DNA of 64,000 nt from assembly GCF_009765685.1 (NCBI RefSeq), contig NZ_LMUY01000007.1, positions 20,939 to 84,938 on the forward strand, given 5' to 3'. Below, piece by piece: positions 15,357 to 24,736 of this stretch. The position numbers were made by a program, and so were the translations under genes. Position 1 is the first letter of the stretch, and each line of letters begins with the position of its first letter. The DNA comes from Acidisphaera sp. L21 (GTDB lineage: Bacteria; Pseudomonadota; Alphaproteobacteria; Acetobacterales; Acetobacteraceae). The notes beneath the pieces were generated by a model that saw only the letters and a list, made by a program, of their open reading frames with translations, was not told the DNA's origin and made no database searches.

Positions 15357-17279
15357 ATGCGCGCTTCCGTATTTTCTCGCCTTTCCGTCCGGCTCTACGC
15401 GCTGACCGCGCTATTCGGGGTTGGCCTGCTCGTGCTGGTGGGCTTCGGATTGCAGTCGCAATGGCAGGCGATGCGCAGCCAGCGGATCAACGAGTTGACG
15501 GATTCCAGCGAGGCGCTGGCCCGGCTGATCGACACCGATCGCGCGCTCGTCGCCTCCGGCGCGATGACGGAGGAGGCTGCGAAGACCCGCGCCGCAGCGC
15601 AGGTCGTCGCGATGATCCACGGCAAGGGCGACTATTTCTTCCTGCTGGATTCCAAGGGCCTGATCGTTGGCCATCCGAACGCGAAGCTGGTGGGCGCCGA
15701 TTTCTCCAAGGTCGTCGATTCCAACGGGTTCGCCTGGATCCCGGACGTGCTGCCACGCGCCATCCGCGACGGCGTCGGAATGGTGGAGTATCAGTTTCCG
15801 AAATCTGGCGAGACGAAGCCGCAACTGAAGCTGGGCGTCTACCGGTTCTACCAGCCGTGGAATTGGGTGATCGGCACCGGCATGTACATGGATGATTTGG
15901 CCGCCGAATTTCGCCAATCCGCCATCGTGTTGGGCGGCGTGGCGCTGGGCCTGCTGGTGTTGCTGGTGGGGGTCGCGACCATCGCCATCCGGTCCATCAC
16001 GCGCCCAACCCGGGCACTATCGACGGCCATGCGCGAACTGGCGGCTGGCAACATGGAGTGCGCCGTGCCGACCGGCGGCTCGCTGGCCGAAACGCGCGCC
16101 ATGGCCGGCACCGTCCAGGTGTTCAAGGACGCCGCGATCCAGAAGACCCAGATCGAGGCCGAAGCCGCCAGCCACCGCCACGCAGCCGAGGCCCAGCGCG
16201 TCCAGCACGAAGCGGAGCGCGAGACCGCCGCCGCGTCGCAAAAGTCCGTCGTGGACGCCATCGCCAGCGGCCTGTCCCAGTTGTCGGAGGGTGACCTGAC
16301 GGTGCGCCTGCCGGACGCATTCGCCGCGGAATACGAGCAATTGCGCGCCGACTTCAACGCCGCGACGACGCAATTGCAGTCGGCCATGGGCGTCATCGTC
16401 GAGAACACCACCACCATCCGCTCCGGCACCAGCGAGATCACCCAGGCTGCCGACGACCTATCCCGCCGGACGGAGCAACAGGCCGCCAGCCTGGAAGAGA
16501 CCGCCGCCGCACTGGACGAGATTACCGCCACGGTGCGCAAGACCGCCGAGGGGGCGGAGAAGGCGCGCAGCGTCGTGTCCACGGCCAAGGCCGATGCCGA
16601 GCATTCCGGCAAGGTCGTGCGGGACGCGGTGACCGCGATGAGCGCGATCGAAACCTCCGCCAAGCAGATCAGCCAGATCATCGGCGTGATCGACGAAATC
16701 GCGTTCCAGACCAATCTGCTGGCGCTGAACGCCGGCGTGGAAGCGGCCCGGGCGGGCGATGCCGGGCGTGGCTTTGCGGTGGTTGCCAGCGAGGTGCGCG
16801 CGCTGGCGCAGCGCAGTGCGGAGTCGGCGAAGGAGATCAAGGCGCTGATCTCGACGTCGTCGCAGCAGGTGGATCGTGGCGTGGAACTGGTGGGCGAAAC
16901 CGGCCGCTCCCTGTCGCGGATCGTGAGCCAGGTGGGCGAGATCGACGGTGTCGTGACGGAGATCGCTGCCAGTGCGCATGAACAGGCAAGCGGCCTGGCG
17001 CAGGTGAACACCGCCATCAACCAGATGGACCAGGTGACTCAGCAGAACGCCGCCATGGTGGAAGAAAGCACCGCCGCCAGCCACTCGTTGGCGCAGGAGA
17101 CAGAGGGGTTGGTGCAACTGACCCGACGCTTCCACCTTGGCACTGCCGAGCCGCTCGCCAATGTCGCGCCGATGCAGCGCCCGGCTCGCCCGGCCAAGGC
17201 AGTGGTGATGAAGACGACTGGCCGAAGCGCCGCTAAGCGTGCCCCAGCGGCGGATGCGGATGGGTGGGAGGAGTTCTAG
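15357..17279 (+). CDS. Methyl-accepting chemotaxis protein with periplasmic Cache domain
   Basis: The protein has 640 residues from the ATG at 15357, which has CCGGGG just before it. An in-frame ATG at 15339 is less well placed. The order is TM1 (about 10-30), a single Cache-type sensor domain (about 35-180, with [20 protein letters not shown] and [14 protein letters not shown]), TM2 (about 188-208), HAMP and a long cytoplasmic coiled coil. The signalling hairpin [18 protein letters not shown] lies near residue 450. The extreme C-terminus is GWEEF, which looks like the pentapeptide that tethers CheR/CheB. The ligand is unknown. The stop codon shares CTAG with the NIPSNAP gene on the other strand. 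Confidence 0.93.
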   Translation: MRASVFSRLSVRLYALTALFGVGLLVLVGFGLQSQWQAMRSQRINELTDSSEALARLIDTDRALVASGAMTEEAAKTRAAAQVVAMIHGKGDYFFLLDSKGLIVGHPNAKLVGADFSKVVDSNGFAWIPDVLPRAIRDGVGMVEYQFPKSGETKPQLKLGVYRFYQPWNWVIGTGMYMDDLAAEFRQSAIVLGGVALGLLVLLVGVATIAIRSITRPTRALSTAMRELAAGNMECAVPTGGSLAETRAMAGTVQVFKDAAIQKTQIEAEAASHRHAAEAQRVQHEAERETAAASQKSVVDAIASGLSQLSEGDLTVRLPDAFAAEYEQLRADFNAATTQLQSAMGVIVENTTTIRSGTSEITQAADDLSRRTEQQAASLEETAAALDEITATVRKTAEGAEKARSVVSTAKADAEHSGKVVRDAVTAMSAIETSAKQISQIIGVIDEIAFQTNLLALNAGVEAARAGDAGRGFAVVASEVRALAQRSAESAKEIKALISTSSQQVDRGVELVGETGRSLSRIVSQVGEIDGVVTEIAASAHEQASGLAQVNTAINQMDQVTQQNAAMVEESTAASHSLAQETEGLVQLTRRFHLGTAEPLANVAPMQRPARPAKAVVMKTTGRSAAKRAPAADADGWEEF

Positions 17280-17896
17280 CGTAGCGGCGACCCGCTCTGC
17301 GGCAGCGCGATCGTGGATGTCGCCTCGAGGATGTTTTCGGGGCCATCCTTTGGCGGCCAGACGCCGGCAGAATAGGCGGCAGAGCGCAGTGATGCGCGCT
17401 GCGCCAGGCTGTCGAAGCCCCAGATGTGGGTGATCCGCGGCGGTCCGTCGAGCGCATACATGTTGATGACCAAATGCGCCGTGTAGTCGCCCGCCGGCGC
17501 GATGGCAGCGTCCCAGCCGGCGAGCGTCGGCGCCAGGCCGCCTGGCTTCAGCTTGTAGGTGCGGACTTCGTAGACGGGTCCACGCGCGCCGGGCTGCGCC
17601 GGCGGCAGAAAGGGAAAGCGCACGTAGCTATCCATCTCCAGCGCCGTGACCAATTGCCCGGCGTTGAACGGATTGGCGCTCAACAGCGCTCGCCTGCGCT
17701 CCTGCTGCAGGGCATCGGCATCATCGAAGCCGCGTAGGATGAGAATGCGGCCGAGCGGGCCGATCTCCGTACGCCAGCATCCCAACAGGGTGCCAACGGC
17801 CCGGGGCGCCGAGACCCAGTCCTGCGCGGCTTTCGCCCCCTCCGCCACGGAGAGAAGCGGGAGGGCAAGCGTCGCGAGTTCGTAGAATTCACTCAT
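17276..17896 (-). CDS. NIPSNAP family protein
   Basis: The protein has 206 residues and two related ferredoxin-like halves. The second half, [20 protein letters not shown] near residue 108, is the clearest NIPSNAP signature. Tryptophan-containing [10 protein letters not shown] follows. The biochemical role is not known. The dimeric alpha/beta-barrel fold often accompanies small-molecule catabolism genes. It starts three bases after the stop of the YciI-like gene, so both are one operon, divergent from a LysR regulator. Confidence 0.8.
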   Translation of the reverse strand: MSEFYELATLALPLLSVAEGAKAAQDWVSAPRAVGTLLGCWRTEIGPLGRILILRGFDDADALQQERRRALLSANPFNAGQLVTALEMDSYVRFPFLPPAQPGARGPVYEVRTYKLKPGGLAPTLAGWDAAIAPAGDYTAHLVINMYALDGPPRITHIWGFDSLAQRASLRSAAYSAGVWPPKDGPENILEATSTIALPQSGSPLR

Positions 17897-17899
17897 CTC

Positions 17900-18229
17900 T
17901 CAGGCTCCGGACGAGGCTACGAGTCCGGGCAGGTTGCCGGACGACTCCGCCGCGAAGGCACCAAAGAGCGGGTCCCACTCGGTGATGGTCAATGTCTCGA
18001 TAAGTCCTTCGGTCGCGAACGGGTCCGCTGCGACCAGCGCCTCTACCGTGGCGCGATCGGGTACGGTGAAAATTAGAAAGCCAGAGCGAAGCGGGGTGCC
18101 GACGAGGCGCCCGGATGCCCGCAAGCTGCCCGCTGCGACCAGTTGCTTCAGATAGTCCACGTGGGCGGTTAGGTGCCGGTTCCACCCCTCCCCGTCCGGG
18201 TGGGACATCGTCACGGTGAAAAAGCGCAT
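17900..18229 (-). CDS. YciI family protein
   Basis: The protein has 109 residues with ATG at 18229. MRFFTVTMSHPDGEGWNRH, a central LVGTPLRSGFLIFTVPDRATVEALVAADPF and a late TEWDPLFGAF fit the YciI ferredoxin-like fold. Family members carry a His-Asp pair and may act as small hydrolases or dehalogenase-like enzymes, but no activity is established. It is the first gene of a two-gene operon with the NIPSNAP gene and is divergently paired with a LysR regulator, its probable controller. Confidence 0.8.
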   Translation of the reverse strand: MRFFTVTMSHPDGEGWNRHLTAHVDYLKQLVAAGSLRASGRLVGTPLRSGFLIFTVPDRATVEALVAADPFATEGLIETLTITEWDPLFGAFAAESSGNLPGLVASSGA

Positions 18230-18297
18230 TCTGGTCTCCCTCTGGCCTATGCCAGGGATCGAACGATAATTGGATGCGGCCCGATGATTAAGGGATG

Positions 18298-18310
18298 TGA
18301 TATTGGATCA
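18298..18310. promoter_or_regulatory. Candidate LysR-type operator (T-N11-A)
   Basis: TGATATTGGATCA in the 101-base divergent region has the T-N11-A form with complementary TGAT/ATCA arms, the standard LysR-box layout. A wider GATGAT (18283-18288)/ATCATC (18307-18312) inverted repeat overlaps it. The adjacent regulator gene starts 20 bases downstream, which suits autoregulation together with control of the YciI-NIPSNAP operon. Confidence 0.45.
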
Positions 18311-18330
18311 TCTGAAACCCTTGGTTTGGA

Positions 18331-19248
18331 ATGATGGATCGCCTCAGCAGTATGGCCGTCTTCGTGAAGGCGGCTGATCTCGGCTCCTTCACGGCCACGG
18401 CGACCGCACTCGGCTTGTCGTCCCAAATGGTCGGCAAGCACGTGAGCTTTCTTGAAGAGCGCGTCGGCGCACAGCTCCTTCAACGTTCGACCCGGCGCCA
18501 GAGCCTGACCGCCATCGGGCAGATGTTTTACGAGCGCTGCCGGGTCGTGCTGGCGGAGGCGGACGCGGCGGAGGCCACGGCCCGCGAACTGAGCACCACA
18601 CCGCGAGGCCGTTTGCGGATCAGTGCGCCCGTGACCTTCGGCAGCATCGCCCTGGCGCCTCTCGTGGCTTGCTACCTGCAGGCCTATCCGCAGGTGGAGG
18701 TCGCGCTCGATCTGACCGATCGCTATGTCGATGTCGTCGGCGAGGGTTATGATGCCGTGATCCGCCTTGGGGCGTTGAAGGATTCACAACTCATCGCCCG
18801 CGCGCTGACGCCTTACCGGCTGATCGCCTGCGCCACGCCGGGCTATCTTGCTGCCCGCGGGACACCGTTGGTTCCTGCCGACCTGCTCGCACATGACTGC
18901 CTGGGCTTTGTCTTCGCCTCAGGCCAATCGCTCTCCGATTGGCGATTCGTCAAGGACGGAGAGGTTCACGAGGTTCAGGTGCGCAGCCGGTTTCAGGTGA
19001 ACGACGCGCGTGTGCTGCAGGCAGCGGCGCTCGCAGGACAAGGCATCGTGCTACAGGCTAAAATCATCCTCGCCGATGATCTTGCGGCCGGGCGATTGGT
19101 TCAGGTTTTGCCCGATTATGAGACGCCTACGCGCCCGCTGCACATCCTGTTTGCCGCGACGCGTCCGCCTACGCAGATTTTGCGCAGCTTCATCGATCAC
19201 GCCGTCAGCCGTTTTGGGAAAGCGGCTCAACCGGACGAGGCGGCCTGA
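18331..19248 (+). CDS. LysR family transcriptional regulator
   Basis: The protein has 305 residues and starts with two tandem ATGs. The winged helix-turn-helix fills residues 2-61 (AVFVKAADLGSFTATATALG, then SQMVGKHVSFLEERVGAQLL). A periplasmic-binding-protein-like effector domain runs from about 90 to 295 (RLRISAPVTFGSIALAPLVA). The SSQMVGKHVSFLEERVG stretch is typical of the large group of LysR proteins that act next to oxidoreductase or dehydratase genes. The divergent YciI-NIPSNAP genes are the likely targets. The last 22 bases overlap the end of the DyP pseudogene on the other strand. Confidence 0.93.
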   Translation: MMDRLSSMAVFVKAADLGSFTATATALGLSSQMVGKHVSFLEERVGAQLLQRSTRRQSLTAIGQMFYERCRVVLAEADAAEATARELSTTPRGRLRISAPVTFGSIALAPLVACYLQAYPQVEVALDLTDRYVDVVGEGYDAVIRLGALKDSQLIARALTPYRLIACATPGYLAARGTPLVPADLLAHDCLGFVFASGQSLSDWRFVKDGEVHEVQVRSRFQVNDARVLQAAALAGQGIVLQAKIILADDLAAGRLVQVLPDYETPTRPLHILFAATRPPTQILRSFIDHAVSRFGKAAQPDEAA

Positions 19249-19973
19249 ACCAGGCTTTGTAGCGCTGGTCGGGCGGGGGCGAAGAATGTCGTGCCGGTTT
19301 GCGGTTTCGAGAAATCGAGCAGTCGATCATATGATGCTGCCGGCTCGCCGATATACATGCGTTGCAGCATCTTCTCGATAACCCAGAGATAGCGCGAATA
19401 GCCGATGAAATAGGTGCCGAACTCCCGATGCCCCGGCCGGCCGAACGGCATGTCGTCGCGCAGGATGTCGTACTCGTTGCCGTCGGGATCGACGATGGTG
19501 GCCAATGATTTGTGCGACTTTCGTGGGGCAGCATCGTCATTGATTTCGACATTGTCGATCTTCGTGCGGCCGATGATTTCTTCTTGCACGGGGGTCGAAA
19601 CACGGCCCCATGCGTCGAGATCGTGCAGGTAACTCGAAGCAGAGATCGGGGCGTTCGGACCGGATGTGAAAGACGACGTCGCCCGGGGTCGACGGCGCCG
19701 TGTGCACCGCCCCGCTGATCGTCGCGAAGGAATGGACTTCCCTCGGCCGGCTGCCGGGTTGCAGACGATCCTAGAGATTACGGCCGATTCCAGCGATGCA
19801 AGACAGCCGACCGTCTTGACGAGGTCGTCCAGCCCACCCAGCACGGTACAGACCTGCGCCAGGGTGGATGGGTCGTTGGCGACGGTGATGACGAGAAACA
19901 CAGCGGCTTGTGACAGTGGCGCGTCGATGCTCTGTGCATCGATTGGCACTCTGTCCCAATTTTTACCTGACAC
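19227..19973 (-). pseudogene. Decayed DyP-type (YfeX-like) peroxidase pseudogene
   Basis: Family resemblance jumps between frames. The N-terminal part (LSQAAVFLVITVANDPSTL to DDLVKTVG) is in the frame starting with GTG at 19973. Near 19808 the match moves to another frame, LSCIAGIGRNL. It then hits a TAG (19771-19773) where the family has Trp (GIGxxxWDRL) and continues DRLQPGSRPREVHSF to VVFHIRSERPDLCFEL. Near 19635 it returns to the first frame at SYLHDLDAW, then EEIIGRTK and TGTTFFAPARP. The central block with the haem-site GFxDGT signature is missing. The first frame happens to stay open for 248 codons, so it looks like an intact gene. The function, a haem peroxidase, is presumably lost. 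Confidence 0.88.
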
Positions 19974-20033
19974 CGCACATTCTCCTGGTCGCGAATTCGG
20001 GTTGAATGATGTCGAGTGCGGCGCGGTTTGTCC

Positions 20034-20606
20034 TTAGGTTTTGGCGAATTCGATATCATCAGCCACCGCAACCTTCGCGATGCGTGGAAAGATCAGCTTG
20101 ATTGCGACGCCATGCAGCTCCGCCGTCGTCGTGGCGCAGGCATCCTCCACCACCACCACGCTGTACCCCAGCTCCCACGCATTACGCACCGTGGACTCGA
20201 CGCCGAAATTGGTGGCGATGCCACCGATCACGATCGTGCGGATGCCGCGGCGGCGTAGATGCAGGTCCAGATCGGTGCCGTAGAACGCGCCCCAATTGCG
20301 CTTCTGCACCAGAATGTCGCCGGGTTGGGCCAGGCCTTCGACCAGGGCGCTCCATTCTGCGGGCAGGCCGCCTTCGGGCCGTGGGTTCGCCTGGTCCACC
20401 TCACCCTTCGGCGCGTCGGCGAAATCGGACGCCCAGGCGACGTTGACCAGCACCACGGGCGCACAGGCCTTGCGGAACCGCTCGGCCAGGCCCTGACCGG
20501 CTGCGAGCACATCCGGGCCGGAGCGGGGTGCCAGGGGCATCCCCACGATGCCATTCTGCAGATCGATCAGCACCAGCGCCGTGGTCTTAGGGTCGAACGC
20601 AGCCAT
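20034..20606 (-). CDS. Isochorismatase-fold hydrolase, YecD-like
   Basis: The protein has 190 residues from the ATG at 20606, with GGAAGG eight bases upstream. A GTG at 20615 would add three residues. TTALVLIDLQNGIVG contains the catalytic Asp, and LVQKRNWGAFYGTDLDLHLR contains the catalytic Lys. The position of the usual cysteine nucleophile (GIATNxCVEST in amidases) reads GIATNFGVEST. Cysteine is absent, as in YecD and true isochorismatases. A cysteine-dependent amidase role is therefore unlikely, and the real substrate is unknown. The gene is separate from its neighbours, with a divergent lyase-family gene 124 bases away. Confidence 0.82.
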   Translation of the reverse strand: MAAFDPKTTALVLIDLQNGIVGMPLAPRSGPDVLAAGQGLAERFRKACAPVVLVNVAWASDFADAPKGEVDQANPRPEGGLPAEWSALVEGLAQPGDILVQKRNWGAFYGTDLDLHLRRRGIRTIVIGGIATNFGVESTVRNAWELGYSVVVVEDACATTTAELHGVAIKLIFPRIAKVAVADDIEFAKT

Positions 20607-20730
20607 ATCGGGCACCTTCCATCATCGCGACATACTCGGCGGCCCTTATGCGCCGTCGCCGTGCAAAACGGCAGGGGGTCAACCTTTCGCTGCTGCCCTG
20701 CCCCAGCCATACTGCGGCCAAACGGGATGG

Positions 20731-21609
20731 ATGAGCGTCATGTCAGCGAATACGGCCCACCGGATGCGCCTGCGGTTTCGCGACATTCTAGCCGGGGATG
20801 TCTGCATCCACCCGGGGTCGGTACACGACGCGATTTCTGCCCGCATCGCTGGGTCGCTGGGGTTCGAGTTGGCGATGTTCGCCGGGTCCGTCGCGTCGCT
20901 GGCGGTGCTGGGGGCGCCGGATATCGTGGTGCTGACGCTGACCGAGTTCGCGGAGCAAGCACGCCGGATCTGCCGCGCCGCGCCGCTGCCCGTGCTGGTG
21001 GATGCGGACCACGGCTACGGCAACGCGCTGAACGTGATGCGCACGGTGCAGGAGTTGGAGACTGCCGGCATTGCGGCGCTGACGATCGAGGATACCGACC
21101 TTCCCACCCCATTTGCCACTCCGAAGCCGACCCTGTTGTCGATCGAGGAGGGCGCCGGCAAAATCGCCGCGGCGCTGGCGGCACGGGATGACCCGGCGTT
21201 GGCGATCGTGGCACGCACCAGCGCCGTCGCCATCAGCGGGATGGACGACGCCATCGCGCGGGCCAGGGCCTACGCCGCGCTGGGGCCGGATGCGCTGTTC
21301 TTCACCGGGATTACAGAGACCAGCCAATTGCAGGCGCTGGCAGCCGCCACCACGCTACCGATCATCCTGGGCAGCGCCCCGCCCGCGTTGGGCGACAAGG
21401 CCAAGCTCGCCGCGTCCCGGGTGCGGATCAGCCTGCAGGGGCACCAGCCGTTCGCCGCCTCGGTCCAGGCCATCCATGCCACGCTGAAGGCGCTGCGGGA
21501 CGGCACGGCGCCGAGTGCGATCGGCGGCGTGGCCCCGGCGGCGCTGATGCGGGAGGTGACGGGAGGGGCGGATTACGAGGCATGGACGCGCCGCTTTTTG
21601 GGCGGCTGA
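20731..21609 (+). CDS. Oxaloacetate decarboxylase-type enzyme, isocitrate lyase/PEP mutase superfamily
   Basis: The protein has 292 residues from the ATG at 20731. Other in-frame ATGs follow at 20740 and 20764. The metal-binding DADHGYGNALNVMRTVQELE lies near residue 90, followed by GIAALTIEDTDLPTPF and IVARTSAV. This is the signature set of the Pseudomonas-type oxaloacetate decarboxylase group rather than isocitrate lyase, because the KKCGH loop is lacking. It probably decarboxylates oxaloacetate or a related 2-keto acid. Carboxyphosphonoenolpyruvate mutase is the older database name. Confidence 0.85.
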   Translation: MSVMSANTAHRMRLRFRDILAGDVCIHPGSVHDAISARIAGSLGFELAMFAGSVASLAVLGAPDIVVLTLTEFAEQARRICRAAPLPVLVDADHGYGNALNVMRTVQELETAGIAALTIEDTDLPTPFATPKPTLLSIEEGAGKIAAALAARDDPALAIVARTSAVAISGMDDAIARARAYAALGPDALFFTGITETSQLQALAAATTLPIILGSAPPALGDKAKLAASRVRISLQGHQPFAASVQAIHATLKALRDGTAPSAIGGVAPAALMREVTGGADYEAWTRRFLGG

Positions 21610-21652
21610 GGCGTTTACGGGCGCTTAACCATCCCGGCGCAGAGTTGCGGGC

Positions 21653-21967
21653 ATGACCCGCGTGGTAGCCATCGTTGCCGCACTTTGCCTGACCGCCTTC
21701 GCCGCGGCCACGCAACCCATGCTGCCCCGCTGCAACGAGGCGCTGGACGGCCAGGTGAGTGAAGGTGGCTGCGCCTGCGGGTATGACCGCGGTGGGCAAC
21801 TGACCGGGCACTCCGCCGGGTGGCGCTGGAAATGCGACCTGCTACGCGGCCCCGGCGTGATTGCGCCGGTCGAGCCGGCGGGCGAACCGGCGCAGCGGCT
21901 GCCGCCAGGCTTCGTCTACGCACCGCAGAACTCGCAGAGCAGCTCCGGCGGGTCGATGCGTTACTAG
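21653..21967 (+). CDS. Small secreted cysteine-containing protein of unknown function
   Basis: The protein has 104 residues. MTRVVAIVAALCLTAFAAATQ is a Sec signal peptide. The mature part has four cysteines (PRCNEAL, GGCACGYDRGG, WRWKCDLL) that could form two disulfides, then a Pro/Ser-rich tail. No family is recognised. It lies alone, 43 bases after the lyase-family gene and 75 bases before the ABC transporter operon, on the same strand as both. Confidence 0.6.
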   Translation: MTRVVAIVAALCLTAFAAATQPMLPRCNEALDGQVSEGGCACGYDRGGQLTGHSAGWRWKCDLLRGPGVIAPVEPAGEPAQRLPPGFVYAPQNSQSSSGGSMRY

Positions 21968-22042
21968 CTCGTCCCCTCTGGACGGGGCTGGCATGGATGC
22001 TGCTTAGTCCGACCGCTTTCGAAAGAATGCGGGAGGCGCGGT

Positions 22043-22813
22043 ATGGCATTGCTGGAAGTTCGCGACGTCACCCGCCAATTCTACGGCGTGCATGCGCTGA
22101 ATGGTGTGACGCTGGACGTGACGCCCGGCGCCATTACCGGGCTGATCGGGCCAAATGGTGCGGGCAAAACCACCCTGTTCAACTGCCTGTCCGGCGTGGT
22201 GCCGCCGAATACCGGGCGCATCGTGTTCGACGGGCAGGACATCACCGGGTGGCGTGCCGACCGCATCACCCGCGCCGGGCTTGTCCGAACATTCCAGATC
22301 GCCCGCGGCTGTCCGCGGCTGACGGTGCGGGAGAACCTGCTGCTGTATGGCGCGGCGCAACCCGGCGAGGGCGTGTTTACGGCCCTGCTACGCACCAGGC
22401 GGATGTTGGCACGCGAATCCGAGTTGATGGCGCGTGCAGAGGCAATCGCGACCCGCCTGCGGCTGGGCGCAGTGATCGACAATCCGGCGGCGGCGTTGTC
22501 CGGCGGCCAAAAGAAGCTGCTGGAGATCGGCCGCGCGCTGATGACCGAGCCAAAGCTGATCCTGCTGGACGAACCGCTCGCTGGCGTAAACCCGACGCTG
22601 TGCCGCGAAATTGGCGAACGGCTGCAGGAGATCGTGGCCGACGGCATCACCCTGCTGCTGATCGAGCATCAGATGGACATGATCGCCCGGCTCTGCGACC
22701 ACGTCATCGTCATGGCGGAGGGCCGCCGGCTGACCGAGGGCACGTTTGACGAGGTCGCGGCCGATGTGACGGTGCAGGATGCGTATATGGGCGGTGCGCG
22801 TTGGGCCTCCTGA
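22043..22813 (+). CDS. livG: Branched-chain amino acid-type ABC transporter ATP-binding protein (LivG family)
   Basis: The protein has 256 residues. Its ATG at 22043 is preceded by GGGAGG. Walker A is GPNGAGKTT near residue 36, the signature LSGGQKK near 153 and Walker B LILLDEPLAGVNP near 173. LivG-type proteins carry the longer helical insert seen here around RTFQIARGCPRLTVRENLL. It energises uptake through the LivH/LivM pair encoded downstream. It is the first gene of the operon livG-livF-substrate-binding protein-livH-livM-GAF. Confidence 0.92.
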   Translation: MALLEVRDVTRQFYGVHALNGVTLDVTPGAITGLIGPNGAGKTTLFNCLSGVVPPNTGRIVFDGQDITGWRADRITRAGLVRTFQIARGCPRLTVRENLLLYGAAQPGEGVFTALLRTRRMLARESELMARAEAIATRLRLGAVIDNPAAALSGGQKKLLEIGRALMTEPKLILLDEPLAGVNPTLCREIGERLQEIVADGITLLLIEHQMDMIARLCDHVIVMAEGRRLTEGTFDEVAADVTVQDAYMGGARWAS

Positions 22814-23508
22814 CCGTGTCGGGCATCGTCGCCGGGTATTCCGCTGCGGACCAGATCCTGAAGGGCTTGGATTTTGCGGTGCAGCCGGGGGAGATCGTTT
22901 GCATCATCGGGCCGAATGGTGCGGGTAAATCCACGCTGCTGAAATCCATCGCCGGGCTGCTGACGCCGTCCGCCGGGTCGATCATGTTGCAGGACCGGGT
23001 GGTGACGGGGATGGCTCCACCGGATCTGGCACGGCTTGGCATCGCCTATGTGCCGCAGGAGCACAATGTGTTTCCCACCATGACGGTGCGGGAGAATTTG
23101 GAGATGGGCGGCTATGTCGACCCGAAGCAAATCCCGCGCCGGATGGAAGACGCGATGCAGCGCTTCCCCGTGCTGGGGCGCAAGCGGCGGCAGGCGGCGC
23201 GCACCCTGTCGGGTGGGGAGCGGCAGTTGCTGGCGATGGGCATGGCGCTGATGGTGGCGCCGGTGCTGCTGTTGCTGGACGAACCGTCCGCCGGGTTGTC
23301 GCCCAAGGCGGCGCAGGAATTGTTCGACCAGATCCAGGCGATCAACAAGGGCGGATTGTCGATCGCCCTGGTGGAGCAGAATGCGAACGAGGCACTGGCG
23401 ATTTCCGATCGCGCCTACGTGCTGGTGGACGGGCGAACCGGCGCCACCGGGATCGCCAGCGAATTGGCCGCCGACCCGGATATCAAGCGGATCTTCCTTG
23501 GTGGATAG
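22801..23508 (+). CDS. livF: Branched-chain amino acid-type ABC transporter ATP-binding protein (LivF family)
   Basis: The protein has 235 residues from a TTG at 22801, which overlaps the end of livG by 13 bases. The N-terminus LGLLTVSGIVAGYSAADQIL then aligns with LivF starts. Walker A is GPNGAGKST, the signature LSGGERQ and Walker B LLLLDEPSAGLSP. It forms the ATPase dimer with LivG. The TTG start is unusual but no ATG fits. The next gene starts 25 bases downstream. Confidence 0.92.
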   Translation: MGLLTVSGIVAGYSAADQILKGLDFAVQPGEIVCIIGPNGAGKSTLLKSIAGLLTPSAGSIMLQDRVVTGMAPPDLARLGIAYVPQEHNVFPTMTVRENLEMGGYVDPKQIPRRMEDAMQRFPVLGRKRRQAARTLSGGERQLLAMGMALMVAPVLLLLDEPSAGLSPKAAQELFDQIQAINKGGLSIALVEQNANEALAISDRAYVLVDGRTGATGIASELAADPDIKRIFLGG

Positions 23509-23533
23509 TTCGCGCAACAGGGGACCGAACGAG

Positions 23534-24736
23534 ATGAGCACAGCCCAATTTCGCCTGACCCGGCGTAGCGTTCTGGCGGGGAGCGCCGCCGCCTTAGCCG
23601 CGCCCTATATTGCCCGCGCGCAGGGCGTGCCTTTGACGCTGGGGATTCTGACGCCGCTGACGGGCGCTGGCGGTTATGACGGGCCACGCATGATGAAGGC
23701 GATCCAGGCGGTTGCGGCGCAGGTGAACGATGCGGGCGGCTTGCTGGGCCGCAAGATCACCTTCGTGATCGAGGACGACCAGACCAACCCGGAAGCCGCG
23801 GTGCGGGCGGCGCGCAAGCTGGTGGACGTGGACAAGGTGCCGGTGATCATGGGCACCTGGGCCTCCGCCGTGACGTCCGCAGTGGCGCCGGTGTGCTGGG
23901 AGAGCAAGACGTTCCTGACCACGACGTCAGGTGCGGACACGATCACCAAGCTACCGCACCAGGGCTATCTGATCCGGACGCAGCCGAACAACTATCTGCA
24001 AGGCGCCAAGCACGCCGAGTTCATCGCCAGCACGGGGGCGAAGAAGGTCGGGCTGTTGTCGATCCAGGCGCCCTTCGCGCAGCCGACGCAGGAACGGGTG
24101 AAGGACGTGTTGGCGAAGAATGGCTCGTCGTTGACCGGCGGGCTGATCTACGAGCCGAACAAGACCAGCTACCGTTCGGAGGTGGATCAGATCCTGCGTG
24201 GCTCGCCGGACATGGTCTATCTGAACGGCTATACCCCGGATGTAAGCGTGCTGCTGCGCGATTTGTATCGCGCAGGGTATGATGGCCCGCGCTTCACGCA
24301 ATCCTACGCGCTGACGAGCAAGGCGGTGGAATCGCTGCCGAAGGAAGTGACGGAGGGAACGTATACCGTGCAACCGTCGGCGGACATCGATTCGCCGGCC
24401 TATGCCAACGCGGCCAAACTGCTGGGGATCAAGGACCCGGATTCGTATGAGACGCAGGCGGTGGATTGGATGAGCCTGGTGGCGCTGTCGATCGCCAAGG
24501 CGAAGGCCGCAACGGGCACGGCGATCCGGGATACGGTGCGCTCCGTTTCCCAGGGTGCTGGCACGAAAGTGTATAGCGCGGTGGATGGGTTGACGATTTT
24601 GGCGAAGGGTGGCGAGGTGAATTACGAGGGCGCCAGCGGGCCCTGCGACTTCACCGATATCGGCGACATCCAGGACTGCAAGTTCCGCTACTTGGTGGTG
24701 AAGAACGGCGCGCTGACTTTCCTGAAGGTCGTCTGA
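23534..24736 (+). CDS. ABC transporter substrate-binding protein, branched-chain amino acid (LivJ/K) type
   Basis: The protein has 400 residues from the ATG at 23534. LTRRSVLAGSAAALAAPYIARA is a twin-arginine-type signal ending in an AxA site, so export in folded form is plausible. The type I periplasmic-binding fold shows LGILTPLTGAGGYDGPRMM near residue 36, INVDAGG-like VNDAGGLLGRKITFVIEDDQT and a central ASAVTSAVAPVC. The ligand may be a branched-chain amino acid, amide or organic acid and cannot be decided. It lies between the two ATPase genes and the two permease genes of one operon. Confidence 0.9.
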   Translation: MSTAQFRLTRRSVLAGSAAALAAPYIARAQGVPLTLGILTPLTGAGGYDGPRMMKAIQAVAAQVNDAGGLLGRKITFVIEDDQTNPEAAVRAARKLVDVDKVPVIMGTWASAVTSAVAPVCWESKTFLTTTSGADTITKLPHQGYLIRTQPNNYLQGAKHAEFIASTGAKKVGLLSIQAPFAQPTQERVKDVLAKNGSSLTGGLIYEPNKTSYRSEVDQILRGSPDMVYLNGYTPDVSVLLRDLYRAGYDGPRFTQSYALTSKAVESLPKEVTEGTYTVQPSADIDSPAYANAAKLLGIKDPDSYETQAVDWMSLVALSIAKAKAATGTAIRDTVRSVSQGAGTKVYSAVDGLTILAKGGEVNYEGASGPCDFTDIGDIQDCKFRYLVVKNGALTFLKVV

